DNA from: a candidate division FCPU426 bacterium | GTDB taxonomy: Bacteria; Oederibacteriota; Muellerivitia; Muellerivitales; Muellerivitaceae | Length of the DNA: 35,481 bases | Assembly (NCBI GenBank): GCA_030038835.1 | Contig: JASHQZ010000139.1 | Location: 1-35,481, forward strand | Direction of reading: 5' to 3' | Shown here: positions 27,509 through 35,481 of the stretch, one piece after another | Position numbering within the stretch: position 1 is the stretch's first letter | How the letters are laid out: every line of letters starts with the position of its first letter | Made by a program: the position numbers and the translations under genes | The notes under the pieces: generated by a model | What the model was told of the DNA's origin: nothing | Databases searched by the model: none | The model's input: the letters and a program-made list of their open reading frames with translations, nothing else

Positions 27509-28030
27509 TTACTTGATCTTAGGTACTTTAATCTGGCTGACCCGAATTCCTAATTGCTTGGCCGCGTCAAAGATGCGGTCGTCCCGGTAGAATTCCCCAT
27601 AGTAAATATTTTTGATTCCGGCATTGGCAACGATCTTGAAGCAATTCCAGCAGGGAGAGGCCGTGATGTAGATATCCGCCCCGTCCACGCGCACCCCGTT
27701 CTTGGCGGCCTGGATGATGGCGTTGGCCTCGGCGTGGATGGTGGCCACGCAATGGCCGTCCTCCATCATGTGGCCCACGTCGTCGCAATGCGGCAAGCCC
27801 CGCACGCTGCCGTTATAGCCGGTGGAAAGGATGGTCTTGTCCCGCACGATGACCGCGCCTACGTGCTTGCGGTCGCAGGTGGAACGAGTGGCCACCTCGG
27901 CAGCGATGTTCATGAAGTACTCGTGCCAGTCCACCCGGCGACGCGGAGCCTTGGAGGGAGACGACTTTTGGGACGGGGTCTGTCGTTTGGAGAGACGTTC
28001 GATTTTTTCCTTCTTAAATTTGATTTTCAT
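27509..28030 (-). CDS. dCMP deaminase-like (cytidine/deoxycytidylate deaminase family)
   Basis: HAEANAI and PCWNCFK zinc motifs; RSTCDRKHVGAVIVRD; start taken at MKIKFKKEK. Confidence 0.93.
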   Translation of the reverse strand: MKIKFKKEKIERLSKRQTPSQKSSPSKAPRRRVDWHEYFMNIAAEVATRSTCDRKHVGAVIVRDKTILSTGYNGSVRGLPHCDDVGHMMEDGHCVATIHAEANAIIQAAKNGVRVDGADIYITASPCWNCFKIVANAGIKNIYYGEFYRDDRIFDAAKQLGIRVSQIKVPKIK

Positions 28031-28035
28031 TCTTC

Positions 28036-28956
28036 TCACGTCCTGGGGTCCACGGCGTACAACTGCGGCCGTCGGCAGGGATGCCAATATTCCTTGGATT
28101 CAGCCAGCCTTGGAAGCCCTTCGGCATCGCCCGCGTTAATGAAAGTGTAATTTTCCACTTGCCGACAGGCATTGGCGAATATATAAGCGGATAGGCCTTT
28201 GACCGTCAAGTCCGTAACCTCCAGGTAAATGCCATAGGTATCCGGTGAAATCGTGGATCCCACCGTATAAGCCGCAAGGCGGTTTTCCAAAAAAACCACC
28301 CAAGCGTCCATTCCCCAATCCTCCCCCTGGTGGAGGGCCCGGAAATGGGCCTTTTGGGAGGAAAGCAACATCCTTTCCCCCATTTCCCCCTTGAGGATGG
28401 ACAAGCGCTGATCCTTCCAAAGCTCAAAAAGTTCGCCACACGCTTTGAGGTCGCTTTGGCGGTAGGGGCGAAGCACCACCGAGTGGTTCTTTAATAAATG
28501 GTTGATCTCGGCTCGCTTTGCCCGGTAAGAATCGCCATGAAGACCGGCCATTTGGGCCCGGTCGTAAATGTATTCCACAAGAGTGGGGCGGGTGGGGTAG
28601 CCCCAGACCTCGGCCCGCTTCTTTTGGTCTTCCGTGAGGCCCTCCACACGGGAGATTCCAACGCCCGGGCCATTGACCTTTTTCATGAATTCAAAAGCCG
28701 CCTGGAAAGTTTCAAGAGTGAACGGCTTGGGGGGAACGGGGAAATAAACATACCGGCCGTAGAGGGCCACGACGAAGGACGCAGCGCCCTGGGAGGCCAG
28801 GGCATAAGCGAATTCGTCCTGCCACATGAGGAAAGCGGGAAGCGAAGCGGACAAGGACGGGGCCGGGTGAAACAGGGAAGAAGCCCTTTCTAGGGCCGAA
28901 TCCAACGGCTCAACGGAATCGAAAAAATCAGCATGAGGAAGCCGAATAGCGGGCAT
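28036..28956 (-). CDS. DUF2156-like (phosphatidylglycerol lysyltransferase C-terminal-like) protein
   Basis: TLVEYIYDRAQMAGLHGDSYRAKRAEINHLLK and tandem GNAT-like organisation. Confidence 0.7.
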   Translation of the reverse strand: MPAIRLPHADFFDSVEPLDSALERASSLFHPAPSLSASLPAFLMWQDEFAYALASQGAASFVVALYGRYVYFPVPPKPFTLETFQAAFEFMKKVNGPGVGISRVEGLTEDQKKRAEVWGYPTRPTLVEYIYDRAQMAGLHGDSYRAKRAEINHLLKNHSVVLRPYRQSDLKACGELFELWKDQRLSILKGEMGERMLLSSQKAHFRALHQGEDWGMDAWVVFLENRLAAYTVGSTISPDTYGIYLEVTDLTVKGLSAYIFANACRQVENYTFINAGDAEGLPRLAESKEYWHPCRRPQLYAVDPRT

Positions 28957-28957
28957 A

Positions 28958-29045
28958 AGTTTTGAGGTCTCAGTGCTGAGTTTTGAGCTAATGAAATTTT
29001 CTATCCGGGCAATGCCCGGATAGAAAATAACCGGGACTCATAACT
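28958..29045. repeat. Heptad repeat element with opposed arms around a perfect 15-bp hairpin
   Basis: AGTTTTG-AGGTCTC-AGTGCTG-AGTTTTG-AGCTAAT (28958-28992); ATTTTCTATCCGGGC-AAT-GCCCGGATAGAAAAT (28996-29028); minus arm AGTTATG-AGTCCCG (29045 down to 29032). Confidence 0.85.
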
Positions 29046-29069
29046 TACACGGGGGTTCTTTTTTTTAAA

Positions 29070-29133
29070 AAGGCCTTTGGCCTTGAAATGAGAACGATGT
29101 GACCCTCATTACCTTCATCGGGCGAAGCCCGAT
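29070..29133. repeat. Three consecutive short hairpins
   Basis: AAGGCC-TTT-GGCCTT (29070-29084); AATGAG...CTCATT (29087-29110); ATCGGGC-GAA-GCCCGAT (29117-29133). Confidence 0.6.
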
Positions 29134-29173
29134 ATGGCTAAAGAGAACGAGGGCAAAACTAAAACCGTCTTTC

Positions 29174-29926
29174 CTATTGGCCGGTCAAAACCCGCGCGAT
29201 CTCGCGGCGCAAGCCGTAGCTCAACCGGTGGGCGCGGGAAGGCGGACGGTAGTTGGCCAGATACTGGGGTAGGTTGTTCAGGTCCACCACTCCGTGCTCG
29301 TGGCTGACCACCGCCGAGGCATCGCCCTGGGGATGGGCGAAGACCACCACGCCTTGGATCCAAATTTGGGAACATTCCTGGGCCCAACGGGACCCCAGGT
29401 TGGATTCCAAATGGCTCCTCAAGTGGTAGATCTGCGTGGCCACCTGTTTCAAGGGGTTGTAAAAGCCCCGTTTATAGCGCGAACGCGTCTTGCGGGCCCG
29501 CTTGTGCAGGGTCCATTCGCGGTCGAGGACGTCCCCCGCGATGCGGCCCCGGAGGTACTTGGTTTCGATGACGAACAAGGCGCCGGGGGTGATCAGCAGG
29601 TGATCGATCTCCCGGGGTTTGTCGCCCGACTCGAACTGCACCGAATGCAACACCCGGGCGTTTTCCATCGTCATGTTGTCCAGGGTCTTGGCCGTCAAGG
29701 CCTCCCCTTCGGAACCCTCGCCCACGATGCGGCTGCGATGCTGGGCGATAGTGAAGGCCCAGTAGCCGCAGACCAAAACGATGGGAATCACCACCCACTT
29801 GGACCAGTGGGGCAGGAAGAAAAACACTGCCACGGCCAAGGCAACCAGCAAAAAGGTGATCCATCTCCAACGCGTCACCCACCGCATGGCGCGGGGGGGC
29901 TGCAACTTCTGCAAAGTTGCGACCAT
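29174..29926 (-). CDS. NERD (nuclease-related domain) membrane protein
   Basis: TM segments; GEGSEGEALTAKTLDNM...REIDHLLITPGALFVIETKYLRGRI. Confidence 0.85.
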   Translation of the reverse strand: MVATLQKLQPPRAMRWVTRWRWITFLLVALAVAVFFFLPHWSKWVVIPIVLVCGYWAFTIAQHRSRIVGEGSEGEALTAKTLDNMTMENARVLHSVQFESGDKPREIDHLLITPGALFVIETKYLRGRIAGDVLDREWTLHKRARKTRSRYKRGFYNPLKQVATQIYHLRSHLESNLGSRWAQECSQIWIQGVVVFAHPQGDASAVVSHEHGVVDLNNLPQYLANYRPPSRAHRLSYGLRREIARVLTGQ

Positions 29927-29929
29927 TTC

Positions 29930-30445
29930 CTATGCCTTTCCCAGCGACAGCTCGCGCACCTCCACAACCTCTTCCTGGAATTCGCTAATAAATTGAGGAT
30001 ATTTTCGAATGAGGGACGAAAGAGTGGCGCTTCCCAAGTATCGCTGAATCGAATCTAAGTAATTTCCCAACCTGGCGGCCACGGAGGGCCGCCCCAGGGC
30101 CGGACATTTCGTGTCCGCCCCCAGCAACATCTTGTCATGTTCCCGGCTGTGCATGACCACTGCGGGGTACATCGAACAATCCAGGGGACGGGCCTCATAG
30201 ACCAGGCACGTATGATCCTCAGGATTGAAGAATGAACAGGCGAATCCGTGTCCGCACGCCACGAGTCCGGCCTTGGAGGCCCCGGGCCCCCGAAATGAAC
30301 CTTTAGTCGGAAGAGCTTCAGCCAGGCTTCTTTCCTCGGGGAAGAAAAAAGGGGAGAGGGCCGCCTGCTTATCGGGAAAGCGGCAACAAACGGGACATTC
30401 CAGGCAAATTTCACTAGGGATGAGTTGGGGAAGCTGGGGTCGCAT
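29930..30445 (-). CDS. YkgJ-family cysteine cluster protein
   Basis: CLECPVCCRFP...CSFFNPEDHTCLVYEARPLDCSMYP. Confidence 0.85.
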   Translation of the reverse strand: MRPQLPQLIPSEICLECPVCCRFPDKQAALSPFFFPEERSLAEALPTKGSFRGPGASKAGLVACGHGFACSFFNPEDHTCLVYEARPLDCSMYPAVVMHSREHDKMLLGADTKCPALGRPSVAARLGNYLDSIQRYLGSATLSSLIRKYPQFISEFQEEVVEVRELSLGKA

Positions 30446-30457
30446 GGGGCTCCAGGG

Positions 30458-30649
30458 TTATAAGTTGTAAATGCCCAAACCGATGGTGACCAGGCCGCCG
30501 ATGATGAGGACCGGCGCCAAAGTCATGGACCCCACGGCCAAGAACATATAACCCGCCACCAGGACGCCGACGCCGACGCCCAGGGTGATCTTTCCCGCCT
30601 TGGTCATTTTGGGTTCGATGGTTTGGGACTTCGCGGCCTTCTCAACCAT
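30458..30649 (-). CDS. Small two-TM membrane protein
   Basis: 63 aa with two hydrophobic spans; upstream GGAGACCCC SD-like sequence. Confidence 0.6.
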   Translation of the reverse strand: MVEKAAKSQTIEPKMTKAGKITLGVGVGVLVAGYMFLAVGSMTLAPVLIIGGLVTIGLGIYNL

Positions 30650-30849
30650 GGGGTCTCCTAAATAAAGGTTGGGTGTCTTTTAGGAAAATTATTGTACCAG
30701 AGGTGGCCGGAAATACGGATAGGGAAAGGCCGACCAGTGGGGATTAAAGGGTTTCGGCCTGCTTTACCGCTCCAGGCCGTCCAGGCGGCCGGAGGGCTTC
30801 CGGCACCCCAACTGACCCGTCCGCTTGCCCGTTCGACCACTCCGGTCGC

Positions 30850-32124
30850 TCAGGGTTTCGCGGGGGTAATGGCCTTTAAGCCGCCGAGATAAGGTTGAAG
30901 CGCCTCTGGGATCAAAATCGACCCGTCCGCTTGCTGATAATTCTCGAGAAGGGCCAGCCAGGTGCGGCCGATGGCCAGGCCGGACCCGTTGAGAGTATGG
31001 ACCAGTTCGGGCTTGGCGCCCTCCCTTTTCACCTTGATGCCGCCCCGGCGAGCTTGGAAGTCGGTGCAATTGGAACAACTGGAGATTTCCCGGTAGCTGT
31101 TCTGGCTGGGCAGCCAGACCTCCAAGTCGTAGGTTTTGACCGAGCTGAAGCTCTTGTCGCCGGCGGCCAGCACCACCACCCGGTAGGGTAGGCCCAGTTT
31201 CTTCAGAATATCCTCCGCGTCGGAGGTGAGCTGCTCCAGCGCTTCCATGCTCTTGTCGGGCTCCACAAAGTAGAACAGTTCCACCTTGTTGAACTGGTGC
31301 AGGCGGATGAGGCCCTTGGTGTCCTTGCCGTAGCTTCCCGCTTCCCGGCGGTAGCAGGGGGAGAAGGCCATGTACTTTTTGGGAAGGGACCCGGTTGGGA
31401 AGGTTTCGCCCCGGTGCAGGTTGGCCAGGGAGACCTCGGAGGTAGGGATCAGGTAGAAGCCGTCCTTCTCGACGGCAAAGGCCTGTTCGATGAACTTGGG
31501 GAACTGGCCGGACATTTCCATGGACTGGTAATTGACCAGGTGAGGCACCACCATTTCCTGGTAGCCCTTGGACCCGTTCAGGTCCAGCATGAAATTGACC
31601 AGGGCCCGCTCCAGCTTGGCGCCCAGGCCCCCAAGACTGAAGAAACGCGCGCCTGAAACCTTGGCGGCCCGCTCAAAGTCCAGGATGCCCAGGGCCACCC
31701 CCAACTCGTCGTGGGACTTGGGTTTGAAGTCGAACTTGCGAGGTTCGCCGACCCGGCGCACTTCCTGGTTGGCTTCCTCGCCGCCGACGGGGACGCTTTT
31801 GTCGGGGAGGTTGCAGACCATGAGCTCCACTTCGTGGAAATCCTTCTCCACCGCCGCGATCTCCGCATCCATCTGCTTGATCTCGTCGGAGAGCTCCTGC
31901 AGCTTGGCCCGGTAAGGCGTGATGTCCTTTCCTTCTTTCTTGAGCTTGGCCATCTCCTCGGAGGCCTGGTTCAGGCGGGCCTTGCGCTTGTCCACGGAAA
32001 CGGTCAGGTCCCGGCGGCGGCGCTCCAGGTCCAGGTAAAGGGACAGGTCCACCTTGGACTTGCAGTCCTCCAAGGCCTTGCGGACCTCGGTCTCGTGTTC
32101 ACGGACGTATTTGGGATCGAGCAT
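30850..32124 (-). CDS. serS: Serine--tRNA ligase
   Basis: MLDPKYVREHETEVRKAL N-terminus, coiled-coil arm, TSEVSLANLHRGE, FSPCYRREAGSYGKDTKGLIRLHQFNKVE, EISSCSNCTDFQARR. Confidence 0.97.
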   Translation of the reverse strand: MLDPKYVREHETEVRKALEDCKSKVDLSLYLDLERRRRDLTVSVDKRKARLNQASEEMAKLKKEGKDITPYRAKLQELSDEIKQMDAEIAAVEKDFHEVELMVCNLPDKSVPVGGEEANQEVRRVGEPRKFDFKPKSHDELGVALGILDFERAAKVSGARFFSLGGLGAKLERALVNFMLDLNGSKGYQEMVVPHLVNYQSMEMSGQFPKFIEQAFAVEKDGFYLIPTSEVSLANLHRGETFPTGSLPKKYMAFSPCYRREAGSYGKDTKGLIRLHQFNKVELFYFVEPDKSMEALEQLTSDAEDILKKLGLPYRVVVLAAGDKSFSSVKTYDLEVWLPSQNSYREISSCSNCTDFQARRGGIKVKREGAKPELVHTLNGSGLAIGRTWLALLENYQQADGSILIPEALQPYLGGLKAITPAKP

Positions 32125-32183
32125 GGGGTTCCTTATTCAAAATGGAACGATATTTTAACTACCGAGGGGAAAGCTTCAACCGA

Positions 32184-32483
32184 TTAAAGCCTTTTTAAGA
32201 CCGAATCCACTTTGTCAATAGGGCGCTGGTTCTTGTCCTTGCGTTCGTCCAGCTTAATGACGGTATAGACCCTTTTGACTCCCTTGGAAAAGGGGAGCTT
32301 GTGCATGGCCGCGGCCAGTTTGAGCAAGGTTTCCGTTTTGCCGGTCACGATAGTTCCCATGCCATTCAACTCATATTGGATGCCTTTTTGCTTTTGGAGA
32401 TATTTGAACATGTCGGCAACGAATGGGCTGACCGATGTTTTACCTGTTCCCAGGGGGATTACGCTGATTTCCATCATGGCCAT
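32184..32483 (-). CDS. MTH1187-family thiamine-binding-like protein
   Basis: MMEISVIPLGTGKTSVSPFVADMFKYL..YELNGMGTIVTGK. Confidence 0.85.
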   Translation of the reverse strand: MAMMEISVIPLGTGKTSVSPFVADMFKYLQKQKGIQYELNGMGTIVTGKTETLLKLAAAMHKLPFSKGVKRVYTVIKLDERKDKNQRPIDKVDSVLKRL

Positions 32484-32638
32484 GGGTTTGCTCCTTGAAC
32501 GGTAAAGGATGGTGGGGGCAAGTATAGCCAAGGAGCCGAAGAATGGATAGACGGGCGCCCGGTCTTAAAATGCTGTCCGGCGGCCCCCGGAAGGAATATA
32601 CTTTTGAGGCGTCTCATCAATCCCAAAGGGAGGGCATC

Positions 32639-33379
32639 ATGCGCGTCATTCATCCCAAAAGGCTCCTTGCGGCCGCGGTCCTGCTGGCGACTCTGCCGCT
32701 TTGGGCTGCCGAGCGAACAGGCGCTTTGCTGGACGACTATGGCGACGTCAAGACCACGAAGGAAGAAAAGGCGATCAAAAAAGAGCAAGACGCCATCCTG
32801 AGGATGCTCATCGCGGGAAACAAGCGCCATGTCCAGCATATGGTCCATGGAAAGGACCCCCGCGTGATGGTCGTCAGCTGCGCCGACTCCCACGTCACCC
32901 CCGAATCCGTTTTCAACGCGTCGCCCGGCGAACTTTTCGTCAACCGCGCTTTTGGGAACGTGGTCGATAAGGTGATTTTGGCCAGTTTGGAGTACGGGGC
33001 TACGGTTCTGCATTGCCCGGTCTTGGTGGTGATGGGCCACACCGATTGTACGGCCGTCGAGGGAGCCATCCAGGAGCACGACAATCCCCGGACGGAGGAC
33101 CAGTGGGATTCCTTGAACCAGAAAGCCCTTTATGAGGAACTGGAGCCGTCGGTGGATGAGGTGGAGCAGGCCCAAGATGAATCCGCGGCCCAGACGGGGA
33201 ACAGGCTCACTGGGGGTCCTTTCTTGGAGGCGGTGGTGAGGGCGAACGTCCTGAACACCATGCGCCAAATCCGCCAAAAGAGCCCGGTGCTGTGGCATTT
33301 GGAACAAAAGGACTACCTTAAAATCGTAGGGTGTATTTACCACAAGGACACTGGAAAAGTGGATTGGATTAAGGAATAA
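32639..33379 (+). CDS. Secreted beta-class carbonic anhydrase-like protein
   Basis: Signal peptide MRVIHPKRLLAAAVLLATLPLWAAE; SCADSHVTPE, FVNRAFGNVV, GHTDCTAV. Confidence 0.88.
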   Translation: MRVIHPKRLLAAAVLLATLPLWAAERTGALLDDYGDVKTTKEEKAIKKEQDAILRMLIAGNKRHVQHMVHGKDPRVMVVSCADSHVTPESVFNASPGELFVNRAFGNVVDKVILASLEYGATVLHCPVLVVMGHTDCTAVEGAIQEHDNPRTEDQWDSLNQKALYEELEPSVDEVEQAQDESAAQTGNRLTGGPFLEAVVRANVLNTMRQIRQKSPVLWHLEQKDYLKIVGCIYHKDTGKVDWIKE

Positions 33380-33391
33380 CGAAAAGGCGTC

Positions 33392-33419
33392 TCACGGCTG
33401 ACATCTGACAGTTCACAGT
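33392..33419 (-). repeat. Heptad repeat array (ACTGTCA flavour)
   Basis: Minus strand ACTGTGA-ACTGTCA-GATGTCA-GCCGTGA in exact register. Confidence 0.75.
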
Positions 33420-33427
33420 AAAGATGT

Positions 33428-33461
33428 ACCAAAGGCGACCTGAGGGCCGCCTTTGGTTTTT
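33428..33461 (+). terminator. Intrinsic terminator of the carbonic anhydrase gene
   Basis: ACCAAAGGCG...CGCCTTTGGT followed by TTTT. Confidence 0.8.
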
Positions 33462-33477
33462 AAACAAAGGGTTTGTA

Positions 33478-34566
33478 ATGATCATCGGTGTGCCTAAGGA
33501 AATCAAGGACAACGAATACCGCGTGGGGGTGGTGCCGGGAGGGGTGGAGGAATTGGCGGCCGCCGGGCACAAAGTGCTCATTGAAAGAGGGGCGGGCCGT
33601 GGGAGCGGCATTACCGACGCGGAATTTCAGGAAGCGGGGGCCGGGATGACCTCCAAGGCGGAGGTCTTCCGCCGCGCTGAAATGATCCTGAAGGTCAAGG
33701 AGCCCCAGCCGACCGAATACGGCTTGATCCGCCCCAACCAGACCCTTTTTTGCTATTTCCACTTCGCGGCCTCACCGGAACTGACCCGCGCCATCCTAAG
33801 GACGAAGGCGGTTGCCATCGCTTACGAGACCATCCGGCTTTCCTCCGGGGAACATCCCCTGCTGACCCCCATGAGCGAGGTGGCGGGAAAAATGGCCATC
33901 CAGGAGGGCGCGAAATACCTGGAACGTTCCATGGGCGGCAAGGGGATCCTCTTGGGCGGCGTGGCGGGGGTGAAGCCCGCCAAGGTGGTGGTTTTGGGAG
34001 GGGGCGTGGTGGGCATGAACGCGGCCAAGACCGCCGCGGGGCTGGGAGCCCGGGTAACCCTCCTGGACATCAACCCCATCCGGTTGCGTTACCTGGAGGA
34101 CATCCTTCCCAAAAATGTCGTCACCTTGGTTTCCAACCTCCGGGTGGTCCGCGAGGAGGTCCGGGAGGCGGACCTTCTCATCGGCGCGGTTTACATCGAG
34201 GGGGCCAAGGCTCCCCGCTTGGTCACCGAGGCCATGGTGAAACAAATGAAGGAGGGCTCGGTGATCGTGGATGTGGCCATCGACCAAGGCGGTTGCGTGG
34301 AAACCTCCCGGCCCACCACCCACAGCCGGCCGGTTTACGTGAAGCATGGCGTGGTTCATTACTGCGTGACCAACATTCCGGGCGCGGTGGGCATGACCTC
34401 CACTTACGCCCTCACCAACTCCACCCTGCCCTTTGTCCTGGAAATCGCCGGGCACGGGTATCGGGAGGCGGCCCGGCGTAATCCGGCCCTGCAACACGGC
34501 CTGAATATCGACCGGGGAGCCTTGATGCACCCGGCCTTGAAAGCCGGCTTCAACAAAGGTCATTGA
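33478..34566 (+). CDS. ald: Alanine dehydrogenase
   Basis: MIIGVPKEIKDNEYRVGVVPGGV; KVKEPQPTEY; VVVLGGGVVGMNAAKTAAGLGARVTLLDIN; full length. Confidence 0.96.
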   Translation: MIIGVPKEIKDNEYRVGVVPGGVEELAAAGHKVLIERGAGRGSGITDAEFQEAGAGMTSKAEVFRRAEMILKVKEPQPTEYGLIRPNQTLFCYFHFAASPELTRAILRTKAVAIAYETIRLSSGEHPLLTPMSEVAGKMAIQEGAKYLERSMGGKGILLGGVAGVKPAKVVVLGGGVVGMNAAKTAAGLGARVTLLDINPIRLRYLEDILPKNVVTLVSNLRVVREEVREADLLIGAVYIEGAKAPRLVTEAMVKQMKEGSVIVDVAIDQGGCVETSRPTTHSRPVYVKHGVVHYCVTNIPGAVGMTSTYALTNSTLPFVLEIAGHGYREAARRNPALQHGLNIDRGALMHPALKAGFNKGH

Positions 34567-34579
34567 AGCCGGAGGTTTA

Positions 34580-34607
34580 TATTTTGAGCTCTAAGTTTTG
34601 AGTTAAG
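34580..34607 (+). repeat. Heptad repeat array downstream of ald
   Basis: TATTTTG-AGCTCTA-AGTTTTG-AGTTAAG in exact 7-nt register. Confidence 0.7.
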
Positions 34608-34630
34608 GAAAATTCCGTCGCGTAAACTCA

Positions 34631-35398
34631 ATGGGATTTTTTCAAAAACTTAAAAGCGCGAACTTAAAACCCATAATACAAGGTTTCAAAATGCCCACTG
34701 TTTTCGCCAGCGTCAGTGTCACCCTCCTCCTTTTCTTCGCCGTGACCATCGCAATGGCCTACGCCCACACGCTTTCCGTGGGCATGCACATGCTTTGGGG
34801 TTTTTTTGTGGCGGTCTTGATCGTGTTGCTGCAGTGCCTGGTTTTCGGGTTTTTCATCGGCAGCGGCAAATCCATCAAGCGCGGGGTGGAGGAAAACGGG
34901 CTGAGCCAGGAATGGATCCAAAAAACCAAGGATTATAAGAACCGCTGTTACCCCATGCTGATGTTGGCCGTCCTGGTGACGGTGGCCGCGGCAGCCGTGG
35001 GAGGGGGCGTTTCCATGGGTTCGGTCCCCTCTTGGGTCCATCAAGCCCTGGTGTGGTGCGCCTTCGGGATGAACCTTTACTCCCTTTGGGTTTCCCTCCG
35101 GGTGGTGGTGGAAAACGTCGAAGCCATCCACCACATTAACGACGAAGCCCGGCTTTTAAGGGCGCAGGGCCGGCTGCCCGTGGCTGCCGCCCCGGAGGGA
35201 AAAAAGGAGGCGCTACCGCCCCCCAAGTCCGCCAGGTCCTCCCGTTTTTATTTTTTTGCCGCAGCGGCTTGGGTGCCCTACCTTTATATGAAGTTTTCCC
35301 TCGGCAGCCGCACTTTCCCCTATTGGCCGTTTATCATTGTGAGCGGTTTTGGCCTGGTGGCCGGCTGGTGGAGCACCCAAAAGACAAAAAATTCATGA
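34631..35398 (+). CDS. Multi-pass membrane protein of unknown function
   Basis: 255 aa with at least four hydrophobic spans; alternative start MPTVFASVSV at 34691. Confidence 0.65.
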   Translation: MGFFQKLKSANLKPIIQGFKMPTVFASVSVTLLLFFAVTIAMAYAHTLSVGMHMLWGFFVAVLIVLLQCLVFGFFIGSGKSIKRGVEENGLSQEWIQKTKDYKNRCYPMLMLAVLVTVAAAAVGGGVSMGSVPSWVHQALVWCAFGMNLYSLWVSLRVVVENVEAIHHINDEARLLRAQGRLPVAAAPEGKKEALPPPKSARSSRFYFFAAAAWVPYLYMKFSLGSRTFPYWPFIIVSGFGLVAGWWSTQKTKNS

Positions 35399-35481
35399 GT
35401 TGTTAATGAACGGTTTCAATCGAAAAACGATCGAAAAAACACCAAAATTCACACAGTTTCTCCGAATTAAATGGGGCCTTT

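Noticed and set aside
33796-34563. 255-aa minus-strand ORF, and 243-aa plus-strand ORF at 33750-34481
   Set aside because: Both are alternative frames of alanine dehydrogenase, which is clear in its own frame.
34645-34680. Opposed heptad arm (ACTTAAAA..GCGCGAACTTAAAAC) at the start of the last ORF
   Set aside because: May simply be the coding sequence QKLKSANLKPI; register is short, so only the upstream arm was counted.

Overview
The window looks like an ordinary chromosomal segment of a moderately GC-rich bacterium. It carries about 30 supported protein-coding genes and two tRNA-Ser genes. I saw no phage, transposase, CRISPR array, defence island or biosynthetic megacluster. Recognisable modules: an oxidative pentose-phosphate cluster (zwf-opcA-pgl) with transketolase nearby; an orphan NtrC-type sigma-54 response regulator; a type II NADH dehydrogenase; a type IV pilin-like protein; a Fur/PerR-like regulator plus 2-Cys peroxiredoxin; a CrtC-like hydratase divergent from a GT2 glycosyltransferase; prmC, serS, dCMP deaminase, beta-carbonic anhydrase and alanine dehydrogenase; and several DUF proteins. 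The most unusual signals are between or inside genes: (1) a dispersed repeat built of strict 7-nt units (AGTTTTG / AGTTATG / ACCGTTG / AACTGTC flavours) at eight loci, often as two opposed arms around a hairpin; (2) a dps-like remnant (MKPNIGI joined to DFLGGLM*QHEKKAWMLRAFSA*) between the PerR-like gene and ahpC; (3) a palindromic repeat inserted in frame in the GT2 gene; (4) further palindromic repeat families, one clustered around the tRNA-Ser genes. Several proteins have altered catalytic or ligand motifs (beta-CA CxDxH, PstS-like protein without the SGTT loop, MBL-ferredoxin with a THQDD motif, CysH with C-x4-C). All family assignments come from reading motifs by eye; no searches were run.
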